Source: UBA1479 sp040216635 (GTDB taxonomy: Bacteria; Pseudomonadota; Alphaproteobacteria; Rhodospirillales; Casp-alpha2). From it: a DNA stretch of 64,000 nucleotides. A model generated the notes under the pieces. It searched no databases. It was not told the DNA's origin and saw only the letters and a list, made by a program, of their open reading frames with translations. The stretch is from contig JAVJOU010000029.1 in the NCBI GenBank assembly GCA_040216635.1, forward strand, positions 62,001 to 126,000, in the 5' to 3' direction. Shown here piece by piece: positions 8,501 to 16,057 of this stretch (within the stretch, counting starts at the first letter, position 1; every line of letters begins with the position of its first letter). The position numbers were made by a program, and so were the translations under genes.

Positions 8501-9826
8501 TTATGCCGCCGGATGACGGGCCCGGTCGCGCGGCAGCTTCTGTTCACCGATGATGTCCGAAAGGATCACTTCGCGGACCTCGTCCGCGTTCAGGCCGTGG
8601 GTTTCGATCATGTCCCGGGCATCCGCCATGATGGCGTCGGCGTCCTGCATCAGCTTCATGCGTTTGAACAGATCTTCGCGATGCAGGCCGAGGCTTTGGC
8701 CGATCAGTTCCATGTAATTGACGATTTCGAACGGCCAGTCGTTCTGATGACTGACCAGTTCGCGGTGATCCGCGTGGAACACCCCGGCCAGAACGTCGAC
8801 TCCCTTGGCTTCGGCCTGACGGAAGGTGCCGGCGATATGCCCTTGCTGCAGGGCGGGTAGGTTGTCGAGCGACGACATCTGATAGCCCACGCCGGGATGA
8901 TCCAGATCGATCAATTCCAGGCCCGGGATGGCGGACAACAGTGATTTCACCGCCTCCGTCACGCCGGGCGATCCGGGGTATTCGTGCAGGGCGACCCGCT
9001 TTTTCACGGGCACGGTCATTATCGGCTTCAAGTCATCCAGCCGCGCCGCCAAAAACACCGGCAGCATGACGTTGTCGAAAGGATTGGGCTCTGCCGGGGC
9101 GGCTGTCATGATTTCCGACATCTGCATCTGACAGGTCGGACACCAGGAAACGACCTGGCTGGCCCCGGTTTGCGCGAAACGGTCCATGGTGCTGATAATC
9201 TGGCGGCCCGAATTGGCCGTATCGCCCGGCCGGAACTGTAAAATGCCGCAGCAGTTGGCGGGCCCGCCGAACACGGCATAGGACACATCCAAACGGTCCA
9301 GAACGTCCAGGCACAGCAGGCCGATATGCGGCGTCTTCAGCATGTTGCAGCCGGTATAGAACACCACGTCCGGGGGGCTGTCCCGTTCCGGATAGGATGC
9401 AGGGCTGAGACGGTTCATAAGGTCGGGCGGCAGTTGCAGGCGGGACAGAACCCGCACCCCCCGGCTCATCTGTTTGAAGGTGGTCTTGCCCGCATCCTTG
9501 CGCGTGGCTTCGGGGGCCTGTTCGCTCATCGCGCGGCGCGCCAGGGCCAGCATCAAGCGGGGATTGATGCCTTCATCACAGACGGACAGACAATGGCCGC
9601 TGCCGCAACAGGCACGGGCCCATTGCTGGGCGGTTTCGTCACCCTGACCGGTCCGCAGGATATGGCGCACGCCCTCGGCAATGGTCCTGCCGTCATCGGC
9701 CACGTCCAGGTCCAGGATCGACGGTGTCGGGCATGCTCGAACACAGGCACCGCAAGCCGTACAGGCATCGGCGATTGAACGAACCTGTCCGTCCAGGCGG
9801 TCAATGAAATTCTCGCTGCCGACCAT
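8501..9826 (-). CDS. HdrD-like iron-sulfur oxidoreductase subunit
   Basis: A 441-residue cytoplasmic protein. Near the N-terminus it has two 4Fe-4S ligand sets (CTACGACVRACP and CCGSGHCLSVCDEG). Next comes a cysteine-rich CCG domain of the heterodisulfide-reductase type, with a first Cys in YTGCN, then NCCGI, then WCPTC. The second CCG repeat expected in HdrD or GlpC relatives is degenerate: where cysteines should be the sequence reads HEYPGSPG and GYQMSSLDN. The ATG at 9826 has AAGG eight bases upstream. Proteins of this kind pass electrons between flavoproteins and quinones or thiols. No flavoprotein partner is adjacent, so its role is open. Confidence 0.82.
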   Translation of the reverse strand: MVGSENFIDRLDGQVRSIADACTACGACVRACPTPSILDLDVADDGRTIAEGVRHILRTGQGDETAQQWARACCGSGHCLSVCDEGINPRLMLALARRAMSEQAPEATRKDAGKTTFKQMSRGVRVLSRLQLPPDLMNRLSPASYPERDSPPDVVFYTGCNMLKTPHIGLLCLDVLDRLDVSYAVFGGPANCCGILQFRPGDTANSGRQIISTMDRFAQTGASQVVSWCPTCQMQMSEIMTAAPAEPNPFDNVMLPVFLAARLDDLKPIMTVPVKKRVALHEYPGSPGVTEAVKSLLSAIPGLELIDLDHPGVGYQMSSLDNLPALQQGHIAGTFRQAEAKGVDVLAGVFHADHRELVSHQNDWPFEIVNYMELIGQSLGLHREDLFKRMKLMQDADAIMADARDMIETHGLNADEVREVILSDIIGEQKLPRDRARHPAA

Positions 9827-9899
9827 GAAACACACCTTCGAACATCAGTGAACGATGATGAAGGCTATCTTCGCCGCCTTACCGGGCGCAACGAAAGTA

Positions 9900-9913
9900 T
9901 TGTCACCGGACAA
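9900..9913. promoter_or_regulatory. TTGTC-N4-GACAA palindrome, possible Crp/Fnr-family site
   Basis: A perfect inverted repeat with five-base half sites and a four-base spacer lies about 74 bases upstream of the Fe-S protein start codon on the minus strand. The geometry matches Fnr/Dnr-type operators (TTGAT-N4-ATCAA), although the inner bases differ. A redox regulator controlling a gene for an Fe-S protein would make sense, but this is inference from geometry alone. Confidence 0.35.
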
Positions 9914-9946
9914 TGAGCGCCGGCACGGCGGCTTTGCCGCAAACGG

Positions 9947-11899
9947 TCATTCGGCCTTGGCTTCCGCGGATTTGGCCCGGTGTACATTAGCCCGTTCGCG
10001 CAATTCCTTGGCGATCTCGGACAGGCCGCTCGCCCGCATCAGGCGGGAATAGCTGCGGAGCGTTTCAATGATATCCGGGTGCCCTTCAGGCAATACATCC
10101 TCGCGGATGGCGAGGCACCGTTCATAGGTCGCCCCCGCAAGTTCATAGCGGCTTTGGCGCTGATACAGCCGCGCCAGTTTGTACAACACCACCGCCACAT
10201 CGGCATGTTTGGCGCCGAGGGATTTTTCAAGATCTTCAAGCTGCGCTACATAGGCTTCTTCCGTATCCGCCAAGCGCGGTGTGTCCGGAAAAATCGGACC
10301 CAGGTTGCGCTCCGCCCCGGGAAGCCGGATACCCAATATGGGATGGCGTTTAAGAACTTCACGGCGGGCGGCAAGTTCCGCCGCCGCTTCGGCAGCCGAC
10401 GCCCGGTCGGCAACCCCCGGCGGGGCCGCTGGATCCGCCTCCAGGGATCGGGCCGCAGCCGTTTCGACCGATTGTCCGTCGACTTGAACCACCTGGGGCG
10501 ACCAGCTTCCCGCATCCTCCGAGGCCGTTTCCGGGACAGTCGACACGGGCTCCTCCGCCGTCTCGAGTGACGGCGCCTGAGCGACGATAATTTCCGTCGT
10601 GGCTTCCATGACCCGCTCCGTTTCGGCCGGCACATCGCGCGGCGTGATCCGAATGACCAAGGGGCCGGAGCGTTCTTGTTCCGGGGCAGGCTCGGAAATC
10701 AGGTCACCGGCCGAGGTTTCCATCGGTGCAACGGCATCCGCCGTCACGGCTTTCGGCTCGATACCGCGCAAAGGCGGCAACTCCAGCGTCACGGACGGAT
10801 CGGCCGGGGGCTGCGGGGCAACCTCCGCCACCGTATTGGCGGTAGATACTTCCGTCACATTCCGGGCAGGCAGTATGGCTTCCGGGGCTTCATCCGACAT
10901 AGTCGAGGCCCGGGCCTCTATGATCGGGACTTTACGCGGGGCAGACGGCTGCTTCTCGAACTTGGCGACCTCAGGCAGAGGTAATGCCGGTTTTACATCT
11001 TCCACCACGGCAACCTCGGCGGCCTCGGCCACAGGCGGCGAGGACGGCCATGATATCTTTGCCGCGGCTTTGGGCGGCAATGGCGTTCCCCGCATGGGCA
11101 CCCCCGCAGGGTAGCGGAATACGGACACGCGCGGGACAACAGCCGCAACCTCCAACGGTGCGCTTTCTTGAGTAGGTGAAGGTGATGCATTCTCTGATGG
11201 GGGTGTTTCCGGCACCGGCGGCGTGATAACCGCAGCGCCAAGACGATAGTTGGACAGAACCCGGCCGTTCGATGGCGACGATGATGGAAGCGAGGCGATG
11301 GCGGCAGACACCGCGTGCGGCGACACCGACACGGGCATGCCCCGCAAAGGCACACCGGTGGGCCACACCGCCACATGGGCAGCCGCTGTTGCGCCGGATG
11401 CCGTTTTCGTGGGCGCCGGGCCGGGGCCTGCTTTCGGGCGGGCCAGCACTTCGTCCGCCCGGCGCTTCAAGGCCGTCAGGCGCCGTTCGGCGTCTTCCGT
11501 CTGCTCCAGGGCCTTGCGATAGATCTCGACCACATCATGCCGCGCATGTCCGGCATCGTATAAGGTTTCGGCGATGCTCAAGGCCTCGCGGTACAAAGAC
11601 GCCGCTTCGCCATAGCGATTCTCCGAAAGGTATAGACCGCCCAATCCCGCCATGGTGCGTTCCAGGTATTCACCGGACAGGTCGAACCGGTCCGCCAGTG
11701 CCAGCGCCTCGAGGTAAAGGTCTTCTGCACTGTCCATGTTGCCCATCATATGGGCCTGGCTTGCGGGCTCCATGAAGGCCTGCCAACGCTCAAGATCAGA
11801 GGTATCCGCGGCGTTCGCAACGGACGACACCAAGCATCCGGCCAGGCCCCAGCCCGCCAGGCACAACAAGAATCGGCTGTTCTGCGTACTTCGGGCCAT
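9947..11899 (-). CDS. TPR lipoprotein with Pro/Ala-rich repeats
   Basis: A 650-residue exported protein. The ATG at 11899 gives a signal sequence ending LAGC, a good lipobox, so a lipoprotein anchored at Cys22 is likely; alternatively signal peptidase I could cut after VANA. An N-terminal TPR block (about 35-140) is followed by a roughly 350-residue low-complexity region rich in P, A, V, E and T. That region holds two copies of a GVPxRGxP motif (WPTGVPLRGMPVS and YPAGVPMRGTPLP). A C-terminal kinesin-light-chain-like TPR block follows, with HADVAVVLYKLARLYQ. I read it as an envelope scaffold; partners are unknown. It is the last gene of no clear operon. Confidence 0.72.
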   Translation of the reverse strand: MARSTQNSRFLLCLAGWGLAGCLVSSVANAADTSDLERWQAFMEPASQAHMMGNMDSAEDLYLEALALADRFDLSGEYLERTMAGLGGLYLSENRYGEAASLYREALSIAETLYDAGHARHDVVEIYRKALEQTEDAERRLTALKRRADEVLARPKAGPGPAPTKTASGATAAAHVAVWPTGVPLRGMPVSVSPHAVSAAIASLPSSSPSNGRVLSNYRLGAAVITPPVPETPPSENASPSPTQESAPLEVAAVVPRVSVFRYPAGVPMRGTPLPPKAAAKISWPSSPPVAEAAEVAVVEDVKPALPLPEVAKFEKQPSAPRKVPIIEARASTMSDEAPEAILPARNVTEVSTANTVAEVAPQPPADPSVTLELPPLRGIEPKAVTADAVAPMETSAGDLISEPAPEQERSGPLVIRITPRDVPAETERVMEATTEIIVAQAPSLETAEEPVSTVPETASEDAGSWSPQVVQVDGQSVETAAARSLEADPAAPPGVADRASAAEAAAELAARREVLKRHPILGIRLPGAERNLGPIFPDTPRLADTEEAYVAQLEDLEKSLGAKHADVAVVLYKLARLYQRQSRYELAGATYERCLAIREDVLPEGHPDIIETLRSYSRLMRASGLSEIAKELRERANVHRAKSAEAKAE

Positions 11900-11990
11900 C
11901 CCGGTCTCTCTGCCACCCCGCCGGATGATACGGCAAGGCCGCATTGTTGCAGAAACCGGGGGCGATATCGAGATTACCCGAAGGAGGTGA

Positions 11991-12506
11991 TCAAGGTTTC
12001 AGGTGCCGGTAAATCAGCCTGGGTTCCCCCCGGAGTTCGCCTTCGCCTTCGATCACGGCGCCGATGCGTTCTGCAACCGCCCGGGAAGGCAAATTCTCGG
12101 GGTGGACAAAGCTCATCAGGGGCTTCAAGCCCAATTCCCGATATGCCCAATCCCGCGCCGTCAGGGCAGCCTCGGTCGCATATCCGCGCCCCCGGTTTCC
12201 TGGAAACAGGGACCAGCAAAGTTCCGGCTCGGTGATATAGGGTGCGTGCCAAAGTCCCGCATATCCGACGGCCGCATCCGTGGCCTTATCGGCAACGATG
12301 AACGCCCCGGCTCCGTAAAGACCCCATTCGCCGGCTTTCGCGGCGAATTCCAGCCAAGCCTGAAACCGCGTTGCGGGGCCTCCATTATAAGCCTGATCGT
12401 CACCGTCCTGGCGAAAGGCGGCAAACGGCTCGAAATCTTCCAACGTCCAGCCACGCAGGCGCAGACGATCCGTTTCTACAACCGGCACCACCGAATGCGT
12501 CTGCAT
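11991..12506 (-). CDS. GNAT family N-acetyltransferase (RimJ/RimL-like)
   Basis: A 171-residue GNAT protein of the RimJ/RimL type. It begins with the usual ETDRLRLRGWTLEDFEPF, where the family reads TERLxLRxWxxxDxxxF, and has the acetyl-CoA pyrophosphate loop FPGNRGRGYATEA and the downstream FVHPENLPSRAVAERIG. The ATG lies 2 bases after the stop of the neighbouring GNAT gene, so the two form an operon. The acceptor is unknown; family members acetylate ribosomal protein N-termini, antibiotics or small amines. Its TGA stop is followed at once by TCACCTCCTT, which resembles the 3' end of 16S rRNA, probably by chance. Confidence 0.88.
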   Translation of the reverse strand: MQTHSVVPVVETDRLRLRGWTLEDFEPFAAFRQDGDDQAYNGGPATRFQAWLEFAAKAGEWGLYGAGAFIVADKATDAAVGYAGLWHAPYITEPELCWSLFPGNRGRGYATEAALTARDWAYRELGLKPLMSFVHPENLPSRAVAERIGAVIEGEGELRGEPRLIYRHLKP

Positions 12507-12508
12507 GC

Positions 12509-13099
12509 TCAGAGTTCCTTAATCATCAACAGGGCCCGCCCTTCATATTCGATCAGGGGATGGGCCACGATATCGCGGCTGTCCGTGGTGCGGTAGCCCA
12601 GGCGTTCATACAGTTTGACGGCTTTTTTATTGGCCTCGAACGCGATCAGGGACATCCGGGCGAATCCCCGGGTCATGGCGCGCAGTTCCGCCAGCCGCAG
12701 CATCTTGGTGCCCATGCCCCGGCCCCTGAAATCGGGCTTCAGGGCAATACCGCCGATGTAATAGCTGTCGTCCTGTTCCAGTTCCGCATAGGGACGGAGA
12801 ACCGGATCGACTTCTGCCGGATCGAAGTTCGGGTCACTCTGCAGTGGAAAGGCATGCAACAGGCCGACCGGCCGGCCACGATATTCGGCCATGGCGCAGT
12901 TCTGATAGGAAAAATCCTCGCCTTCGCGGGCGAAGCGCCGGGCACCGGTATCGATGATGTCTTCATCATCTTCCCGCAGGCCGTCCCAGACAACGTCTGC
13001 GACCCCGCCGGCTGCCAAACGGTAAAGTGCCGCGATATCGCGTGCATCGGATTTTTCGGCATCACGGAACAACATCTGGGTCACGGACATGTCGGTCAT
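12509..13099 (-). CDS. GNAT family N-acetyltransferase
   Basis: A 196-residue acetyltransferase. The start at 13099 is chosen because an AAGGAGA ribosome-binding site lies nine bases upstream; the longer ORF from 13147 has no such site and runs into the rpmB terminator. The acetyl-CoA loop is GIALKPDFRGRGMGTKMLRL (motif A with R-G-R-G-M-G), and FEANKKAVKLYERLGY is motif B. The N-terminus carries an AALYRLAAGGVADVVWDG segment seen in a specific GNAT subfamily of alphaproteobacteria. It is the first gene of a two-gene operon with the next GNAT. Substrate unknown. Confidence 0.88.
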   Translation of the reverse strand: MTDMSVTQMLFRDAEKSDARDIAALYRLAAGGVADVVWDGLREDDEDIIDTGARRFAREGEDFSYQNCAMAEYRGRPVGLLHAFPLQSDPNFDPAEVDPVLRPYAELEQDDSYYIGGIALKPDFRGRGMGTKMLRLAELRAMTRGFARMSLIAFEANKKAVKLYERLGYRTTDSRDIVAHPLIEYEGRALLMIKEL

Positions 13100-13151
13100 T
13101 GTCTGGGTCTCCTTCTCTTTGACCGGCCTTAAACGGCATTTATGCAAAGAA

Positions 13152-13185
13152 AAAGGCCCGCGCCTCGTTCGGGGCGCGGGCCTTT
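13152..13185 (-). terminator. Rho-independent terminator of rpmB
   Basis: A perfect 13-base-pair stem (AAAGGCCCGCGCC with GGCGCGGGCCTTT) with an 8-base loop, followed on the minus strand by a T-rich run. It lies about 30 bases beyond the rpmB stop codon and just ahead of the GNAT operon on the same strand, so it insulates the two. Confidence 0.9.
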
Positions 13186-13213
13186 GCCGTTGGGCAAATT
13201 CTGTATGGCTAGC

Positions 13214-13504
13214 CTACGCCGCTTTCTCCTGAGCTTTCTTTACAAGCTTCTTGATTTTGACGACGGCCGGGGCCAGGTCGGCATCGGACGCATCCAGCAG
13301 GAATGCATCCAGACCGCCCTTGTGCTCAACCGTACGAATGGCGCTGGCAGACACTTTCATGCGCACCATGCGGCCGAGCGTATCGCTCCACAGGCTGGTT
13401 TCCTGCAGGTTCGGCAAAAACCGGCGGCGGGTCTTGTTATGTGCGTGGGAAACGTTGTTCCCGGTGACGACGCGCTTGCCCGTCAGATCGCAAACTCTGG
13501 ACAT
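13214..13504 (-). CDS. rpmB: 50S ribosomal protein L28
   Basis: A 96-residue basic protein with the L28 signature: MSRVCDLTGKRVVTGNNVSHAHNKTRRRF at the start (key elements CDLTGKR, GNNVSHA, KTRRRF), then NLQ and the IRTVEHKGGLDAFL segment. The alphaproteobacterial form is longer than that of E. coli (78 residues) because of the C-terminal lysine-rich helix ending KKLVKKAQEKAA, as seen here. It is a component of the large ribosomal subunit. The gene is single, has its own strong terminator, and stands divergent from bioB. Confidence 0.97.
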   Translation of the reverse strand: MSRVCDLTGKRVVTGNNVSHAHNKTRRRFLPNLQETSLWSDTLGRMVRMKVSASAIRTVEHKGGLDAFLLDASDADLAPAVVKIKKLVKKAQEKAA

Positions 13505-13637
13505 GACTTCTGGTTCCTATGATCAGCTTTCGCTGGTAAAAATCGGTGAACACGGGGACAACCCCGGGTCGGAGGCGGCTTTTTAAGGCAATCGCCCCCC
13601 GCCGTCAACCAAAGGCAAGCGCTTTGTGCTAAATTCC

Positions 13638-13666
13638 TTGACCGGGCCGTTCAGCACGCCTATCCC
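13638..13666 (+). promoter_or_regulatory. Candidate promoter of the biotin operon
   Basis: TTGACC at 13638-13643 and TATCCC at 13661-13666 are separated by 17 bases, a sigma-70-like arrangement about 60 bases upstream of bioB. I did not find a BioR-type TTATMTATAA site or a BirA-type operator between rpmB and bioB. Confidence 0.4.
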
Positions 13667-13681
13667 GGCCCTGGCCCAGTT

Positions 13682-13726
13682 ATGATCCGGACACTTCGCC
13701 CAGGAAGGCCCAGAACCCCGTTATGA
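13682..13726 (+). other. Short leader ORF overlapping the bioB start
   Basis: An ATG at 13682 opens a 14-codon frame (MIRTLRPGRPRTPL) whose TGA overlaps the bioB ATG as ATGA. The GGAAGG closest to bioB lies inside it, about 14 bases from the bioB start, which is long for direct initiation, so translational coupling is possible. The ORF is arginine- and proline-rich. Whether it is translated cannot be told from sequence. Confidence 0.3.
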
Positions 13727-14727
13727 ACGAAATCAACGTCCCCACGCAAAACGATCCGGCGCTCCGCCATGACTGGACGGCGGAAGACGCCCTGGCACTG
13801 TTCAACCTGCCCTTTGCCGACCTGATCCACCGGGCGCAAACCCTGCACCGGCGGTATTTCGATGCGAATACGGTGCAGATGGCATCCCTTCTGTCGGTCA
13901 AAACCGGCGGCTGCCCTGAAGATTGCGCCTATTGCCCGCAGGCGGCCCAGTACGACACCGGCGTCGATGCTTCCAAACTGATGGACGTTGACACGGTCCT
14001 GGCCGAAGCCAAGCGCGCCAAGGATGCGGGGGCGACCCGGTATTGCATGGGGGCAGCCTGGCGGTCGCCCAAGGACAAGGACCTGGACGCCGTTTGCGCC
14101 ATGATCGAAGGCGTGCGCGAAATGGGCATGGAAGCCTGCGCGACCCTGGGCATGCTGACGCCGGATCAGGCCCAGCGCCTTCACGACGCCGGATTGGATT
14201 ATTACAACCACAACCTGGATACCTCGGAAAACTTTTATTCCGAGATCATTTCCACCCGCACCTATGCCGACCGCCTGGATACCCTGCAATCCGTGCGCGA
14301 TGCGGGAATCAAGGTCTGCTGCGGCGGCATTATGGGCATGGGCGAAGCCGCCCAGGACCGCGCCGACATGCTGGTGACGCTCGCCAACCTGCAACCCCAT
14401 CCGGAAAGCGTGCCCATCAACATGCTGGTTCAGGTCGAAGGCACGCCGCTGGAAGGCCGCGAGGAACTGGACTCGCTTGATTTCGTACGCACCATCGCCG
14501 CCGCCAAGATCATGATGCCAGCTTCGACCGTGCGCCTGTCGGCGGGCCGCGAGGAAATGTCCGACGAACTGCAGGCGCTGTGCTTCCTGGCCGGTGCCGG
14601 GTCGATCTTCGTGGGGCCCAAGCTGTTGACCACCGCCAACCCGGAACAGGACCGCGATGCGTCCCTGTTCAACCGCCTTGGCATTCGGGGCGAGGACATC
14701 GGCCCGGTCGCCCCCGATACCATCTGA
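13723..14727 (+). CDS. bioB: Biotin synthase
   Basis: A radical SAM enzyme that inserts sulfur into dethiobiotin in the last step of biotin synthesis. The 334-residue protein has the CxxxCxxC SAM-cluster motif (C64, C68, C71 in GGCPEDCAYCPQ). Family landmarks such as YNHNLDTSENFY, CCGGIMGMGE, INMLVQVEGTPL and VRLSAGRE follow, the last supplying the Arg ligand of the 2Fe-2S cluster. Length is normal. It is the first gene of bioB-bioA-bioF-bioD, with 24 bases to bioA. No bioC or bioH is in the window, so pimeloyl-thioester formation must be encoded elsewhere. Confidence 0.98.
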   Translation: MNEINVPTQNDPALRHDWTAEDALALFNLPFADLIHRAQTLHRRYFDANTVQMASLLSVKTGGCPEDCAYCPQAAQYDTGVDASKLMDVDTVLAEAKRAKDAGATRYCMGAAWRSPKDKDLDAVCAMIEGVREMGMEACATLGMLTPDQAQRLHDAGLDYYNHNLDTSENFYSEIISTRTYADRLDTLQSVRDAGIKVCCGGIMGMGEAAQDRADMLVTLANLQPHPESVPINMLVQVEGTPLEGREELDSLDFVRTIAAAKIMMPASTVRLSAGREEMSDELQALCFLAGAGSIFVGPKLLTTANPEQDRDASLFNRLGIRGEDIGPVAPDTI

Positions 14728-14751
14728 ACGACACCTTCTGAACGGGACCTT

Positions 14752-16053
14752 ATGACCGACACGGGAAAGGCGCCTGACTGGCTCCGACAGGGTTATGACC
14801 GTATCTGGATGCCCTATACCCAGATGCAGACGGCGCCTCTGCCCGAAGCCGCCGTCAAAACGCATGGATCGCGCATCACGCTTGCCGACGGCCGCGAACT
14901 GATCGACGGCGTGGCCAGCTGGTGGGCCGCCTGTCACGGCTACAACCATCCCCATATCGTCGACGCCATCCGCGAACAGGCCGCGACCCTGCCCCATGTC
15001 ATGCTGGCGGGTCTGGCCAACGAACCGGCGTTCAAGCTGGCTTCCCGATTGCCGTCGTTGTTGGGGTTGCCGCCTTACCGCACGTTTTTTTCGGAATCGG
15101 GATCGGTCGCGGTCGAGGTCGCCCTGAAAATGGCCGCCCAGTACTGGCACAACAAGGGCGAGACCACGCGCAAGAAGTTCTTGTGTTTCCGGGGCGGCTA
15201 CCACGGCGATACCTTCGCGACCATGGCGTTGTGCGATCCCGTGGATGGCTTTCATGCCGCGTTTCAAGGCGTGGTGCCGGGACAATTGATCGCCGACCTG
15301 CCGCGTGACGAGGAAACCGAAGCGGCCCTCTCGGACCTGTTGGCGCGCGAAGGAAAAACCATCGCCGGCGTGATCGTCGAACCCTTGGTCCAAGGGGCCG
15401 GCGGGATGATCTTCCACGACCCGCAGGTGCTGCGGCGTATTCGCAAGCTTTGCGACGCCCATGGCTTGCTACTGATTTTCGATGAAATCTTCTCCGGCCT
15501 GGGACGGCTGGGCACCATGCTGGCGGGGCAATCGGCGGACGTGAAGCCGGATATCTTCACCCTGTCCAAGACGCTGACCGGCGGGACCCTGCCCTTATCC
15601 GCCACGCTGGCATCGGCAAACGTGTTCGATGCCTTCCAATCGGACCAGCTTGAACACTGCCTGATGCACGGCCCTACGTTCACCGGCAATGCGCTCGCCT
15701 GCGCCGCCGCCAATGCATCACTGGATCTGTTCGAGACCGAAGGCAGGCTCGCCCAAGTTCAGGCGCTGGAACAAGCCCTTGTTCCCGCCCTGGAACCCTG
15801 CCGAGGCATGCCCGGCGTCAAGGACGTGCGCGGACGGGGGGCCATAGGCGTGGTGCAATTGGATATCAGCGGGTTCGAGGAACTGACCTGGATGCGCGGG
15901 CGTTTCGTCGAAGAAGGCGTGTTCATCCGGCCGTTTTCGGACATTGTCTACCTGACCCCGGCCTACAACATCGACGCCGATGACCTGGCCCGCCTGACGG
16001 ATGCTATACTCAAGGTCGTGCCCGAATGGGCCGCACGGTTTGGAAAGACATAA
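14752..16053 (+). CDS. bioA: Adenosylmethionine-8-amino-7-oxononanoate aminotransferase
   Basis: A PLP enzyme that converts 8-amino-7-oxononanoate to 7,8-diaminononanoate with S-adenosylmethionine as amino donor. The 433-residue protein shows the class III aminotransferase fold. IWMPYTQM near the start is a BioA hallmark, GSVAVEVALKMA binds the cofactor phosphate, FDEIFSGLGR contains the PLP-ring aspartate D244, and the Schiff-base lysine is K273 in LSKTLTGG. The next gene, bioF, starts 4 bases after its stop. In the biotin pathway it acts between BioF and BioD. Confidence 0.97.
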   Translation: MTDTGKAPDWLRQGYDRIWMPYTQMQTAPLPEAAVKTHGSRITLADGRELIDGVASWWAACHGYNHPHIVDAIREQAATLPHVMLAGLANEPAFKLASRLPSLLGLPPYRTFFSESGSVAVEVALKMAAQYWHNKGETTRKKFLCFRGGYHGDTFATMALCDPVDGFHAAFQGVVPGQLIADLPRDEETEAALSDLLAREGKTIAGVIVEPLVQGAGGMIFHDPQVLRRIRKLCDAHGLLLIFDEIFSGLGRLGTMLAGQSADVKPDIFTLSKTLTGGTLPLSATLASANVFDAFQSDQLEHCLMHGPTFTGNALACAAANASLDLFETEGRLAQVQALEQALVPALEPCRGMPGVKDVRGRGAIGVVQLDISGFEELTWMRGRFVEEGVFIRPFSDIVYLTPAYNIDADDLARLTDAILKVVPEWAARFGKT

Positions 16054-16057
16054 CATT

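Noticed and set aside
11981..11992. AAGGAGGTGATC, an exact complement of the 16S rRNA 3' end, followed by a GTG and a plus-strand open frame (12003-12596)
   Set aside because: The frame is antisense to two convincing GNAT genes and its product has no recognisable features; a 12-base match can arise by chance.
13505..13722. BioR or BirA operator in front of bioB
   Set aside because: I looked for TTATMTATAA-type and BirA-type sites and saw none.
13660..15462. Minus-strand 600-codon open frame
   Set aside because: Antisense to bioB and bioA, both certain; the product is low-complexity in G, H, Q and R as expected of a shadow frame.
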